From Aliivibrio sifiae (lineage in GTDB: Bacteria > Pseudomonadota > Gammaproteobacteria > Enterobacterales > Vibrionaceae): a stretch of 64,000 nucleotides of DNA. The DNA lies in assembly GCF_002954715.1 (NCBI RefSeq), contig NZ_MSCP01000001.1:963453-1027452 (forward strand), read 5' to 3'. A program made the translations under genes and the position numbers. The notes under the pieces are model-generated. The model saw only the letters and a program-made list of their open reading frames with translations. It was not told the origin of the DNA and made no database searches. Of this stretch, positions 1-9,334 are shown piece after piece; position 1 is the first letter of the stretch, and each line of letters opens with the position of its first letter.

Positions 1-2
1 AA

Positions 3-476
3 CAAGCACTTGAAGAACAAAAGAAAACGCTTGATGAAGAAAAAGCACAAGCTATTGTGACAGAATCAAAAAAACAAGCATCGATAAAAAAAGAAGTGGG
101 CGCCTTAAAATCGCAGAACGCTTCATTAGGTATGCAAGTTGAAGAGCAAAATAAACAAATCGATAAATTGACGAATCAAGTTGATTTGCAGATCACTATG
201 CTTTCTCGTGCGAAACAATTATTTCAGCGTCAGCTTCAATTAAAAGAAGAAGCGAGTAATTTAGAAGTTAAAATCGAAGTTACAATGGCAAATGAAAAGC
301 AGCTAGAGAAAGAGTGTGCTGTTTATCTTGAAGGTAAGAGCTGGGATGTGAAATCGGATGTATGTAAGCGACAAGAATTGGCAAAGAAAAAAATAGCCGG
401 ATACAACGATGAGCTTCAGCTTTTGCAAATGGACATTAAAGAAATCGATAGCATCAGTGATGATCTAGGTATGTAG
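3..476 (+). CDS. Coiled-coil protein, 5' end outside window
   Basis: The reading frame is open from the first bases of the window and runs through the GTG at 57, so this is the C-terminal part of a longer gene. The visible protein is rich in Lys, Glu and Gln with heptad-like spacing, typical of a long coiled coil. It ends in a less regular segment with two cysteines (AVYLEG and SDVCKRQ region). No enzymatic motif is visible. The family is not recognised. A short terminator hairpin follows the stop. It could be an envelope or cytoskeleton-like coiled-coil protein, but the N-terminus needed to decide is missing. Confidence 0.7.
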   Translation, partial: QALEEQKKTLDEEKAQAIVTESKKQASIKKEVGALKSQNASLGMQVEEQNKQIDKLTNQVDLQITMLSRAKQLFQRQLQLKEEASNLEVKIEVTMANEKQLEKECAVYLEGKSWDVKSDVCKRQELAKKKIAGYNDELQLLQMDIKEIDSISDDLGM

Positions 477-493
477 GTCGGTTTACTTTAAAG

Positions 494-522
494 AAAAGCT
501 ACAGGATATTGTGGCTTTTTTT
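494..522 (+). terminator. Rho-independent terminator
   Basis: AAAAGCTACA pairs with TGTGGCTTTT (10 bp, one G-U) around a 6-nt loop and is followed by a T-run. It lies 18 nt after the stop of the coiled-coil gene. Confidence 0.7.
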
Positions 523-620
523 ATACCTTTGATTTGTAGTGATAATAGTTTTCATTAGCTTTTTTGGGGAAATGCATAGAACGATGGCACCGTATAGTTT
601 GATATTGAAGGAGAACAAGA

Positions 621-2090
621 ATGAGCAGTCAAACGGCTAAGTTTGTCCAAGGCTCGACAATGCGTCATATTTTAGTGATGTCAGGAACGGCCTCTATCGG
701 TTTAATGGCACTGTTTGTTGTTGACTTGCTAGATATGTTTTTTATTAGTTTATTAGGGCAGGTTGAACTGGCGGCGGCAATTGGGTTCGCTGGGACTATT
801 ATCTTTTTTTCTACGTCTGTATCTATTGGTTCTTCAATTGCGATGGGGGCTTTGGTATCAAAAGCTCTAGGTGCAAAAGAAAATGAGAAAGCAAAACAGC
901 TAGCCTCAAGCACGCTTGTTATTGCATTTATTGTTAATAGCATTGTTACGATCACTATGTTTTGCTTCATTCCTGAATTACTCGCGATGATAGGCGCAAA
1001 AGGAGTGGTTGCTGAACGTGCACAAGCATACCTTTCGATTCTTTTACCAAGCACGCCATTGATTGCAATTGCGATGGCTGCGGGAGCCGGTTTAAGGGCT
1101 GTCGGGGATGCAAAGCGTTCGATGCTAGCAACGTTATATGGTGGCATTGTTAATGCGATTTTAGATCCTATTTTCATCTTTGGGTTTAATATGAATGTGG
1201 AAGGGGCGGCGATTGCTTCTGTTATTTCAAGAGCGACGGTATTGGCTTTTTCACTGTACCCGTTAATTGTGACACATAAACTGATTTCTTTGCCTAAGTG
1301 GGCTGATATTAAGCATCATTCTCCGGCTATTTTTACGATTGCGGTCCCTGCCATTGTGACTAACACGGCAACGCCTATTGGTAATGCAATTGTTACGTCA
1401 ACATTAGCGCCGTTTGGTGAAGATTTTGTTGCCGGCTTTGCGGTAATTGGACGGTTAATCCCAGTGACCTTTGCCGTTATTTTTGCGATGTCAGGTGCGG
1501 TTGGGCCTATTATTGGGCAAAACTACGGTGCTGAGCGAATCGATAGAGTGAAAGATACATTGAGGAACTCGCTATTCTTCTCTTCAATCTACTGTATTGG
1601 GGTATCTTTAATTTTATATGTGCTTCAAGATCAAATCATAAGTGCCTTTAATTTGGTTGGTGATGCCGCCTTGATTATGGCTACGTTTTGCACTGTGGTG
1701 GCAATTACCTTTATTTTTAATGGTGCGATGTTTGTCGCTAACACCTCATTTAATAATTTAGGTAAACCTCTGTATTCAACGGCTCTTAATTTGAGCAAAG
1801 CAACCATTGGTACGTTACCATTTGTGTATTTTGGTGCTCAATGGTTTGGTGGGTTAGGCGTATTGTATGGTCAGGCATTAGGTAATGTTGTGTTTGGTAT
1901 TATTAGTATAATTGTATTGAGAACGCACGTTATTTATATGGTGAAAGAGCATTGCCAGAAAGTATGTACTGAAGACTCATTGGCTGATATTAGCGTTACC
2001 ATGACTCCGTTTTGTAATAATGATGCGGTAATAATGCAAAGTGGTATTGAGAATGAAGAAAAATTAGAAAAACCTTCTCTTTCTGGTTAA
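621..2090 (+). CDS. MATE family efflux transporter
   Basis: A 489-residue polytopic membrane protein with the 12-helix layout of MATE (multi antimicrobial extrusion) exporters, which expel cationic drugs by Na+ or H+ antiport at the inner membrane. Family-like segments include the N-terminal MSGTASIGLMALFVVDLLDM region and GAGLRAVGDAKRSM near residue 155. The C-terminal ~40 residues are hydrophilic and cytoplasmic. AAGGAG sits about 7 nt before the ATG. It is transcribed alone and ends at a strong bidirectional terminator. It is distinct from the NorM-like MATE at 43.3-44.7 kb. The substrate cannot be told from sequence. Confidence 0.9.
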   Translation: MSSQTAKFVQGSTMRHILVMSGTASIGLMALFVVDLLDMFFISLLGQVELAAAIGFAGTIIFFSTSVSIGSSIAMGALVSKALGAKENEKAKQLASSTLVIAFIVNSIVTITMFCFIPELLAMIGAKGVVAERAQAYLSILLPSTPLIAIAMAAGAGLRAVGDAKRSMLATLYGGIVNAILDPIFIFGFNMNVEGAAIASVISRATVLAFSLYPLIVTHKLISLPKWADIKHHSPAIFTIAVPAIVTNTATPIGNAIVTSTLAPFGEDFVAGFAVIGRLIPVTFAVIFAMSGAVGPIIGQNYGAERIDRVKDTLRNSLFFSSIYCIGVSLILYVLQDQIISAFNLVGDAALIMATFCTVVAITFIFNGAMFVANTSFNNLGKPLYSTALNLSKATIGTLPFVYFGAQWFGGLGVLYGQALGNVVFGIISIIVLRTHVIYMVKEHCQKVCTEDSLADISVTMTPFCNNDAVIMQSGIENEEKLEKPSLSG

Positions 2091-2112
2091 ATAGTTAAAG
2101 GTTTAATACATA

Positions 2113-2163
2113 AAGATGGTGGCTCTGTATGCTTGATATTTGAGATACAGAGCCACCATTTTA
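2113..2163. terminator. Bidirectional terminator between MATE and exeM
   Basis: ATGGTGGCTCTGTAT and its perfect reverse complement ATACAGAGCCACCAT (15 bp) flank a 14-nt loop, with A-rich and T-rich edges. It can serve both convergent genes. Confidence 0.85.
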
Positions 2164-2182
2164 TTTGCTATGGTATTGAGTA

Positions 2183-4843
2183 TTAGCTTCTTTTAACTGT
2201 TTTTCTACGTAAGAAACCAAAACCGAATAAAGAAACTAAAGCGAATAAATTGAACGACGCTGCTTTTTCATACTCAAGTGAGATAACGATAGGATCATGA
2301 TCCGAAGCAGAATACATGTCATTGTATTTCACCATGTCACCTGTGTATTTTGAGCTGTATTCAAATAAGTTACTTTCTGCTGCATTGATATGCCAATCTT
2401 CAATTTCTGTTACTCGATCAGCCAGTGATTCATTTGCTAATGCGTGATCAAGATTTCCTAGTTCACCTGAATAGGTATAAGAGAAGGTCTCTGTTCCGTG
2501 TAATAGTGTATTGAGGTTTAGGTAGCCATAACCTTGGGTAATTTGACTGCCAGTTTCTTCATACGGAAGCGGATTACCTTCGGCATCATTCCCCAATGTA
2601 GTATGAGAGGCTGTGAAGATAGTGCGGTCATATTTTTCTGGACTGTAATCTGTCAATGTCAGTAGTGGATCTTCCATCCCGTAGGCATTCATATCGCCTA
2701 ATATAAGAACATCACCTTCAACAGTACTTAGCTCGTCACCAATGGCTTTGGCTGCAGATACTCTAAAGCGATTACAGTTGCCTTGTAGATCGGCAGGATC
2801 ACTGTCTTCTTCGAAGTTCTGCCATTGCTCAATACACTCAGAGCCTTTCGATTTTAAGTGATTAACAACAACTGTTAAAGGCTCTTTTGCTTCTTTAACA
2901 ATGAATTCTTGCACTAAGCTGTGACGTTGGTATTTATCATATGCAGGATTAAACTCAATGATGCCTTTGTTATCACGAGTGACGGTATTCTCAGCAACGT
3001 GTTGTTCCGGTGTTTTGATTACTCGTGCTTTTCCTTCTAGTTTCACTTCGCTAGGACGGTAAAGTAGGGCAACCATAATGGCATCAGAGCCTAAATATTC
3101 ACTTTGATATTTATCAGCGGCTTCAATTTCAACGAATTTATAATGATCTTTTTCATCTTCAAAGTTGGCATTTAGTGCTTTGGTTAGATCATAAATAGCA
3201 CTGTTTTTACCAAAGCCGTTGTTTTCAACTTCCATTAAACCAATGATGCCTGCATCAATGGCCGTTAGAGCGGCAATGATTTTTGCTTGTTGCACCGCAA
3301 AGTCATCGGCATTTACCGCGCCACGGTTTTGACCTGTTGGGTTGGCATCGCCGTTCGTAGCGACTGAAGTAAAGTAGTTTAAAACGTTAAAGCTTGTGAT
3401 GGTTAAATCTTCATCTTCAATGCTTGGTTCATCAGTTCGTTCTACGTTGAATAGCGTGTCGCCATCCGCGTTAAACGCTTTAGTAATGATGTTTTCTTGT
3501 GTGATTGTATTGGTCGCGACTAATCGATATTGACCATAAGAATAAGCAATGACACCTTCTAAGCCTTCAATACGAGCGCCTAAACGAAGATAAGAATCTG
3601 CGCTGCCATCTTGATCTATATCTGAGGAAAAATCAGGGAAGTAAGGGACTTTTCCGTTCGCTGCTTTATTGTCTGATTCAATGGTAATTTGGCGTTTAAC
3701 GTTATCTTTCGCTAATTGAATTGCTTCAGGGCTTTCTGCTGCAAACAGTTGGGTAGGCTTAAATAAAGGCTCACCATGGGAAAGTACCATGTTGTTGCGC
3801 TTGCTCCCATAATCAAAACTGAAATTACGGGTGATACGTAGATCTGAATGAGATGTCAGTTTTACTTTCATCCCTTCGTGGCGCTCTAATGCATCTGCAA
3901 GTGTTTCACCTTCATTAATGACTAATTCATTCACTTGTGCAGGGGATTCAGTCCTTTGAACAATATAGTTATTGGTGTCAGGCTTTAATTGTGTTTGGTT
4001 ATAATACTCTTGTACTTTTGCTTTCACACATACAATAGCACCCGGTTGAATATCTTGTGCTGGGGCACTACCAGTACTGACAAAAATACCTTCAGAGCTA
4101 TTTGAATCATGATCATCATTTAAGCCTTGTAGATAAAAACCTTTTAATAAGCTTTCACCACGAGCTGTGACAATACCTTGCACAAAATAGTCATCATCAG
4201 AAATGAAGCCACTTGTGATTAGTGGTGATTTATCGCTCGTTCCTTGAATTGCGTTGATTTCAGTAAAGGCTGGTGTATTACCAGAATCTGTTTCACAAGA
4301 AAACGGTGGTGGTGGTGTTACACCTTCTTGGTATGAGCCTAAACCATCAATATTGTCTTTTGGCTTTTCAAGCCACATGTTGGCATCAAATGTTGTACTT
4401 GGCGTTTGAACGGCACGTACAAAACTTTTGTCTTTGCCCCAATCAACGTCATCATCAATACCAATTCGGTCATGCTCTGCACCGTCTTTAAATAGCATGT
4501 ATGTTTCATCGCCATTATGGTTGACGATGCTTTCCATACTGTCGGTTACGGCTTTTATCTCATCAGAAGCTCGGCTATTTGAAATTACATAAACACTTTT
4601 TGCGTTCAGTGTTATTGCGGATAGATCGAGATCATTTTTCCATTCATTTAATCCGTTGTACTTAGATTTAAGAACATAGCCAGAAAGAGAGACTGGGTTA
4701 TCTCCCGTATTACTGATTTCTAACGATTTATTGTAGCTTCCGCCTTCAACGTACTGAGAAATAATAATTTCTGCATAAGCATTACCAGAGAGCGCTAAAC
4801 CAATAGCCATAGCAAGAGAGGTTTTTAACTGAGTTGTTTTCAT
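2183..4843 (-). CDS. ExeM/NucH-type extracellular endonuclease
   Basis: Secreted nuclease of the ExeM/Xds type that degrades extracellular DNA. Order: signal peptide ending ...GNAYA, a lamin-tail domain (~25-150), an OB-like segment beginning SCETDSGNTPAF (~185-300), and a C-terminal endonuclease/exonuclease/phosphatase domain with ITSFNVLNYF, GLMEVENN, NHLKSKG, LGDMNAYG and SDHDPIV. The tail is a hydrophobic helix followed by RRK, the layout of a GlyGly-CTERM anchor, but AASF replaces the usual Gly-Gly. I chose the ATG at 4843 because GGAAAG precedes it; an in-frame ATG at 4858 would add five residues and has no ribosome site. It is divergent from a periplasmic DNA ligase. Confidence 0.9.
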   Translation of the reverse strand: MKTTQLKTSLAMAIGLALSGNAYAEIIISQYVEGGSYNKSLEISNTGDNPVSLSGYVLKSKYNGLNEWKNDLDLSAITLNAKSVYVISNSRASDEIKAVTDSMESIVNHNGDETYMLFKDGAEHDRIGIDDDVDWGKDKSFVRAVQTPSTTFDANMWLEKPKDNIDGLGSYQEGVTPPPPFSCETDSGNTPAFTEINAIQGTSDKSPLITSGFISDDDYFVQGIVTARGESLLKGFYLQGLNDDHDSNSSEGIFVSTGSAPAQDIQPGAIVCVKAKVQEYYNQTQLKPDTNNYIVQRTESPAQVNELVINEGETLADALERHEGMKVKLTSHSDLRITRNFSFDYGSKRNNMVLSHGEPLFKPTQLFAAESPEAIQLAKDNVKRQITIESDNKAANGKVPYFPDFSSDIDQDGSADSYLRLGARIEGLEGVIAYSYGQYRLVATNTITQENIITKAFNADGDTLFNVERTDEPSIEDEDLTITSFNVLNYFTSVATNGDANPTGQNRGAVNADDFAVQQAKIIAALTAIDAGIIGLMEVENNGFGKNSAIYDLTKALNANFEDEKDHYKFVEIEAADKYQSEYLGSDAIMVALLYRPSEVKLEGKARVIKTPEQHVAENTVTRDNKGIIEFNPAYDKYQRHSLVQEFIVKEAKEPLTVVVNHLKSKGSECIEQWQNFEEDSDPADLQGNCNRFRVSAAKAIGDELSTVEGDVLILGDMNAYGMEDPLLTLTDYSPEKYDRTIFTASHTTLGNDAEGNPLPYEETGSQITQGYGYLNLNTLLHGTETFSYTYSGELGNLDHALANESLADRVTEIEDWHINAAESNLFEYSSKYTGDMVKYNDMYSASDHDPIVISLEYEKAASFNLFALVSLFGFGFLRRKTVKRS

Positions 4844-5195
4844 TTCACTGCTTTCCATAGTCGTTGTTATATGAATTAAAAGTTTATTTATAAAAACTAT
4901 CGATTAAAGCTCTCACATTGATATGTCATATTCATTACCTTTACATTAAGAGTGGGATCTAAATCGGCTTGAAGAGGTGTAAATTTGGCAGAGGTCAATT
5001 AAATAACAAGATCAGTAATAGTGGGTATTTAGACAGGTTTCTATGGTATAAGACAAAATTGAAAATTATTAATTTTAACGCTTACATTGATTGTGGATAT
5101 GAGTCGAAACTGTATGAATTTATGATAAAAAGAGCTAATGAAACTCCGATTGACATGTAATTATAAAAAATATCACTATTTATAGGCGCGCTTTA
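4844..5195. promoter_or_regulatory. Divergent intergenic region, exeM / DNA ligase
   Basis: About 350 AT-rich bases between two divergent genes for exported DNA enzymes, so both promoters must lie here. I see no strong dyad, riboswitch or convincing small gene. A 63-codon open frame starting with TTG at 4969 has no ribosome site or recognisable composition. Confidence 0.5.
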
Positions 5196-6050
5196 ATGAA
5201 GAAGACCACTCTTTCTGTTTTGATTTCCATAGGATTAATATCAACTCCTGTTTTTTCACATGATGAGCCAAATACAGCGTCTATTGCAGTTTCTTTGGCG
5301 AACAGCTACGAAAAAGGGCTCGACATTGATGCGTATTGGGCAAGTGAAAAATTAGATGGAATAAGAGCTTATTGGACGGGAACTGAGTTACTTACTCGTA
5401 AGGGGCATACTATTGTGGCACCTGATTGGTTTATTGAATCACTACCAAAACATGCGATTGATGGTGAGCTATGGGCTGGTCGAGGAGGCTTTCAACACGT
5501 AGCAAGAACAGTTCTAGATAGCCAGCCAGACGATAAACAATGGGCTGATATTCGTTTTATGATGTTTGATTTACCACAATCGACGGGCATGTTTTCAAAG
5601 CGCTACTATGAATTAGAAGCGATTGTTAATCAGTTAAACCAACCACATTTAAAATTGGTTGAACATTATCCTATCAGTACTGAAGAAGCCCTTTTAAAAG
5701 CGCTAGAAGATATTTCAAGCCAGAATGGTGAAGGACTGATGTTAAGAAAAATTGCGGAGGAGTATCGCCCGGGACGCAGTGATGATTTGATTAAAGTAAA
5801 GAAACACCAAGATGATGAAGCCATTATTGTTGGTTATACCGATGGAAAAGGAAAATTTCAAGGCATGGTTGGGGCATTAATATTAAGAATGCCTAATGGA
5901 AAAGAATTTAAAATTGGCAGCGGTTTAAGTCTTGCTGTAAGAGAGAATCCACCAGCATTAGGGGCACAAGTGACTTATCGTTACAATGGATTTACTGACA
6001 GTGGGATCCCTAAATTTGCGAGATATATTGCAGTGCGAGAAGGGTATTAA
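5196..6050 (+). CDS. Periplasmic ATP-dependent DNA ligase
   Basis: A minimal ATP-dependent DNA ligase of 284 residues that seals nicks through a lysyl-AMP intermediate. Motif I is EKLDG with the adenylated Lys at residue 52, followed by IDGELWAGRGGF (motif III), GEGLMLRK (motif IV) and DLIKVKKH (motif V). A compact OB-fold follows. The N-terminus is a signal peptide (MKKTTLSVLISIGL...VFSH), which fits the exported ligases of Vibrio, Haemophilus and Neisseria. It starts divergently from a secreted nuclease, suggesting a role in handling external or incoming DNA (inference). A terminator overlaps the stop codon. Confidence 0.92.
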   Translation: MKKTTLSVLISIGLISTPVFSHDEPNTASIAVSLANSYEKGLDIDAYWASEKLDGIRAYWTGTELLTRKGHTIVAPDWFIESLPKHAIDGELWAGRGGFQHVARTVLDSQPDDKQWADIRFMMFDLPQSTGMFSKRYYELEAIVNQLNQPHLKLVEHYPISTEEALLKALEDISSQNGEGLMLRKIAEEYRPGRSDDLIKVKKHQDDEAIIVGYTDGKGKFQGMVGALILRMPNGKEFKIGSGLSLAVRENPPALGAQVTYRYNGFTDSGIPKFARYIAVREGY

Positions 6051-6083
6051 TAGAGCACTTCGGGGGAAAGGTGCTCTATTTTT
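6050..6083 (+). terminator. Terminator of the DNA ligase gene
   Basis: TAGAGCAC pairs with GTGCTCTA across a 12-nt loop, followed by a T-run. The 5' arm includes the last base of the stop codon region. Confidence 0.8.
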
Positions 6084-6117
6084 ACGGGATATATAATGTA
6101 TCTATAAAATAGGGAAC

Positions 6118-7119
6118 TTATAAAGCTTTAACGCTATCGCGGATCATAAGTGTTGGTTCTAATTGAAACACTCGGTTGGTTTCTGATTTTGTTGCGATTT
6201 TTTCTAGTAGAGAATCAACGGCTTGTTGACCTAAGCGATGTTTTGGTTGATGAATTGTCGTTAATGATGGTGTGATGTATTTTGCCATTTTAATGTCATC
6301 GTAACCAACAATAGAAATATCATTGGGAACAGAAATGCCTTTTTTACTCGCACAGTTGATCATTCCCATTGCCATCATGTCATTACAAACAAATAATGCG
6401 GTTGGTAGTTTTCCTCTTGCATGAAGTTCATTAAATGCGCTTTCACCACCTTCACACTCAAAGTCACCTGAAGCGATCCATTGTTTGTTGATCTCTAATC
6501 CAGACTCTTCCATTGCTTGCACAAATCCGCTTAAACGTTGCTGCGCTTGCAGTTTGTTTAATGGGCCCGTTAAGCAACCAATTTCTTTGTGGCCTTGTTC
6601 AATCAAATGTTTTGTTGCTAAGTAACCACCATGATGCGAGTTATCTTGGATCTTATCACTTGGGAAATCAATTAAGCCCCAATCCATAACAACGGTTGGA
6701 ACGGCTTGATAACGAGAGAATAGTTCAAGTACTTGGTTTTCAATCTCAGTACACATCAACAATAAACCATCAACACGCTTTTGCAGTAGGGTATCTAAAC
6801 TTGAATGAACACGTTTTGCATCGCCTTCGGTATTGCATAAAATAAGGTTGTAACCCATTTCATAGCAACGTCGTTCTACGCCTTTTACGACTTCACCAAA
6901 GAAAGGGTTGGTAGAGGTAGTAACGAGCATTCCAAAGGTTTTTGTATGATTGACTTTTAAGCTGCGAGCGAGTGCTGATGGTGCATAGTTTAGCTCTGTA
7001 ACAGCAAGCGCAACACGCTCTGAGATGTCTTCACTGACAAAACGTGTTTTGTTTAATACATGACTGACGGTAGAAGTTGAAACTCCTGCATGCTTGGCTA
7101 CATCTTTGATTGTTGCCAT
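6118..7119 (-). CDS. rbsR: Ribose operon repressor, LacI family
   Basis: A 333-residue LacI/GalR-type repressor. The N-terminal helix-turn-helix is MATIKDVAKHAGVSTSTVSH and the rest is a periplasmic-binding-protein-like effector domain, which in this family binds ribose. I start at the ATG at 7119, preceded by AAGGATTGAATTT, rather than the ATG at 7164, which would add 15 residues not found in LacI proteins. It is the last gene of the ribose operon, 78 nt after rbsK. The palindrome upstream of rbsD is its probable target. Confidence 0.93.
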   Translation of the reverse strand: MATIKDVAKHAGVSTSTVSHVLNKTRFVSEDISERVALAVTELNYAPSALARSLKVNHTKTFGMLVTTSTNPFFGEVVKGVERRCYEMGYNLILCNTEGDAKRVHSSLDTLLQKRVDGLLLMCTEIENQVLELFSRYQAVPTVVMDWGLIDFPSDKIQDNSHHGGYLATKHLIEQGHKEIGCLTGPLNKLQAQQRLSGFVQAMEESGLEINKQWIASGDFECEGGESAFNELHARGKLPTALFVCNDMMAMGMINCASKKGISVPNDISIVGYDDIKMAKYITPSLTTIHQPKHRLGQQAVDSLLEKIATKSETNRVFQLEPTLMIRDSVKAL

Positions 7120-7197
7120 AAATTCAATCCTTGTGATGCCTTTACTTAAAATAAATAAAGGCACGAAAATAGAGACAGGTCGTGTTCAATGTGACCT

Positions 7198-8118
7198 TTA
7201 ATGATGCTCTAATAGAAAACGTTCGACTTCCGTAATAGAAGGGATAGACGTTTGAGCACCCATTCGTGTAACTGAAATAGCGGCGGCAGCATGAGCGAAT
7301 TTAATGGCATCATCTAATTTGCGACCAGATTGTAATCCTGTTAAAAACGCGCCATTAAAAGTATCGCCAGCACCTGTTGTGTCGGTTGCTTGAACTCTAA
7401 AGCCTTCAACTTGGCGGCCTTTACCATCTTGGCTGATCCATACCCCTTTGCTACCAAGAGTGATCATCACCGTTTCAATGCCTTTAGCATGAAGCGCGTC
7501 GGCAGCCTGTTGAGCACTTGCCATATCTGTCACTTCAATACCTGTTAATAATTCAGCTTCTGTTTCATTAGGCGTAATCATATCAACAAGTTGTAATAAG
7601 TCATCACTTAATTGGTGAGCAGGGGCAGGGTTTAATACAACCTTTGTGCCTGCTGCTTTTGCAATTTGTGCTGCTTTTTCTATGGTTTCAATCGGTGTTT
7701 CAAGCTGCATTAATAGGGTATCAGCTGCTTCGATTAATCCGTGGTGAGGAGCGATACGATCTGCCGTTAGTCGTGCGTTCGCTTCAGCAGAAATACAGAT
7801 ACTGTTTTCACCTGTTGCTGCCACTTGGATCATCGCGATACCTGTTGGGGTGTTTTCTTCAATCATCACACCTTCAGTATTAATGCCATCGAATTTAAAC
7901 GCTTCAATCATTTGGTGACCAAAACTGTCATCACCTACACTTGCAATGAAAGCAATATCAGCTCCTAAACGTGCTGCAGCAACCGCTTGGTTTGCGCCTT
8001 TACCGCCAGGAATAACAGAATAGCTGTGACCGTGTAACGTCTCTCCCGGGCGAGGGAAAGAAGCAACTTGAAGAACGTGATCTGCGTTTACGCTACCTAA
8101 AACAACTAATTTATTCAT
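7198..8118 (-). CDS. rbsK: Ribokinase
   Basis: PfkB-family sugar kinase of 306 residues that phosphorylates D-ribose to ribose 5-phosphate in the cytosol. The substrate-side motif GGKGANQAVAAARLG lies near residue 38. The C-terminal signature DTTGAGDTFNGAF carries the catalytic Asp of the GAGD motif. AAAGG stands 6-9 nt before the ATG. It lies after rbsB, separated by a 195-nt spacer with a hairpin, and before rbsR. Confidence 0.96.
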   Translation of the reverse strand: MNKLVVLGSVNADHVLQVASFPRPGETLHGHSYSVIPGGKGANQAVAAARLGADIAFIASVGDDSFGHQMIEAFKFDGINTEGVMIEENTPTGIAMIQVAATGENSICISAEANARLTADRIAPHHGLIEAADTLLMQLETPIETIEKAAQIAKAAGTKVVLNPAPAHQLSDDLLQLVDMITPNETEAELLTGIEVTDMASAQQAADALHAKGIETVMITLGSKGVWISQDGKGRQVEGFRVQATDTTGAGDTFNGAFLTGLQSGRKLDDAIKFAHAAAAISVTRMGAQTSIPSITEVERFLLEHH

Positions 8119-8254
8119 AATGTGCCTTTGTTTCTTATCTGTGACCGGAATATGGTCTTAAAACATATGGGTAAATGGTTGTCTAACAGGTTTAGTTATA
8201 TAACTTCATTTAACGATACGTTTTAGCAGTGTCTTATTCTTTGAGAAGAGTGGA

Positions 8255-8289
8255 GCATCGGTACAATTTAGTTGTGAGCGTACCAATGC
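8255..8289 (-). other. Hairpin in rbsB-rbsK spacer
   Basis: On the transcribed strand GCATTGGTAC pairs with GTACCGATGC (10 bp, one U-G) across a 15-nt loop. No T-run follows directly, so it looks like a 3' stability or processing element behind rbsB rather than a full terminator. Confidence 0.5.
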
Positions 8290-8313
8290 CCCAGTTTTAT
8301 TTATTAAGCTATC

Positions 8314-9195
8314 TTATTTTTTTGCGATAACTTTCAGGTCAACAGGGATGTATTTCTCTACTGTTTCACCTTTAAGTACTTTAACCGCCGTTTCAACACC
8401 AAGTGCACCGATTAGGTCAGGTTGTTGTGCGATAGTTGCACCAAGTAGGCCACGGTTAACCGCTGCAATACCATCTTCAGTACCATCAAAACCTACGATT
8501 AACACGTCTTTTCCTGATGCTTGAACAGCACGTAGAGCACCTAACGCCATTTCATCATTTTGAGCAAATACCGCTTGAACATCAGGGTTTGCTGCAATCA
8601 TGTTTTCCATTACGTTAAGACCTTTAGTACGGTCAAAATCAGCAGGTTGGCTACCAAGTAGAGTTAAATCACCGCTGTTTACTGTTTTCATGAAGCCTTC
8701 ACCACGTTCACGCGCAGCCGATGTACCAGCAATACCTTCAAGTTGGATAACGCGTGCTTTTTCGCCCACTTTTTCCATGATGTATTTGCCTGCCATTTCG
8801 CCACCAGCAACGTTATCTGAAGCAATGTGACTTACAACATCACCACGGCTTGCACCACGGTCAAGAGTTAGGACTGGGATACCAGAGCGGTTAGCCATAC
8901 GAATCGCATTTGATACCGCGTCAGAATCTGTTGGGTTAATTAGAATTGCTTTTACGCCACGAACCGTAAGATCTTCAACATTTGAAAGCTCTTTACTTGG
9001 ATCGTTTTGAGAATCCAGAACAATCAGTTTGTAGCCTAGGTCTTTTGCTTTTGCTTCAGCGCCTTCTTTCATTGTCACAAAGAATGGGTTGTTTAAAGTA
9101 GAGACGACCATCGCCATTGTATCTTGAGCCGAAGCTGTTGATGCAAAAGAGGCAGAAAGTAGTGCTGCAGAGATTAGGGTTGCTAACTTTTTCAT
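8314..9195 (-). CDS. rbsB: Ribose ABC transporter, periplasmic binding protein
   Basis: A 293-residue D-ribose-binding protein delivering the sugar to RbsC/RbsA. The signal peptide [23 protein letters not shown] is followed by the type I binding-protein fold ([35 protein letters not shown]). The ATG at 9195 is chosen because AAGGAATATAGA precedes it and it begins the signal peptide; an upstream in-frame start at 9234 would put 13 extra residues before it. It sits between rbsC (139-nt gap) and rbsK, the usual place in rbsDACBKR. Confidence 0.96.
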   Translation of the reverse strand: MKKLATLISAALLSASFASTASAQDTMAMVVSTLNNPFFVTMKEGAEAKAKDLGYKLIVLDSQNDPSKELSNVEDLTVRGVKAILINPTDSDAVSNAIRMANRSGIPVLTLDRGASRGDVVSHIASDNVAGGEMAGKYIMEKVGEKARVIQLEGIAGTSAARERGEGFMKTVNSGDLTLLGSQPADFDRTKGLNVMENMIAANPDVQAVFAQNDEMALGALRAVQASGKDVLIVGFDGTEDGIAAVNRGLLGATIAQQPDLIGALGVETAVKVLKGETVEKYIPVDLKVIAKK

Positions 9196-9334
9196 TCTAT
9201 ATTCCTTATAAGGGTGTAGGGCGGCACAAGTCAAACATGGTACGTCTGGTTGTGCCTATTCTTGTTTTAAACAGCAAACGAATTTATAGGGGTATCGTTA
9301 TTTAAAATATGTTTGATTATATAATTATTAGGTA

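Noticed and set aside
585-600. TGGCAC resembling a sigma-54 -24 element before the MATE gene
   Set aside because: No TTGC is present at the required distance, so the -12 element is missing.
665-1177. 170-codon open frame antisense to the MATE gene
   Set aside because: It is fully inside a clear membrane-transporter gene on the other strand; long antisense frames are common opposite hydrophobic proteins.
4969-5160. 63-codon open frame between the nuclease and ligase genes
   Set aside because: It begins with TTG, has no ribosome site, and its sequence looks like translated AT-rich spacer.
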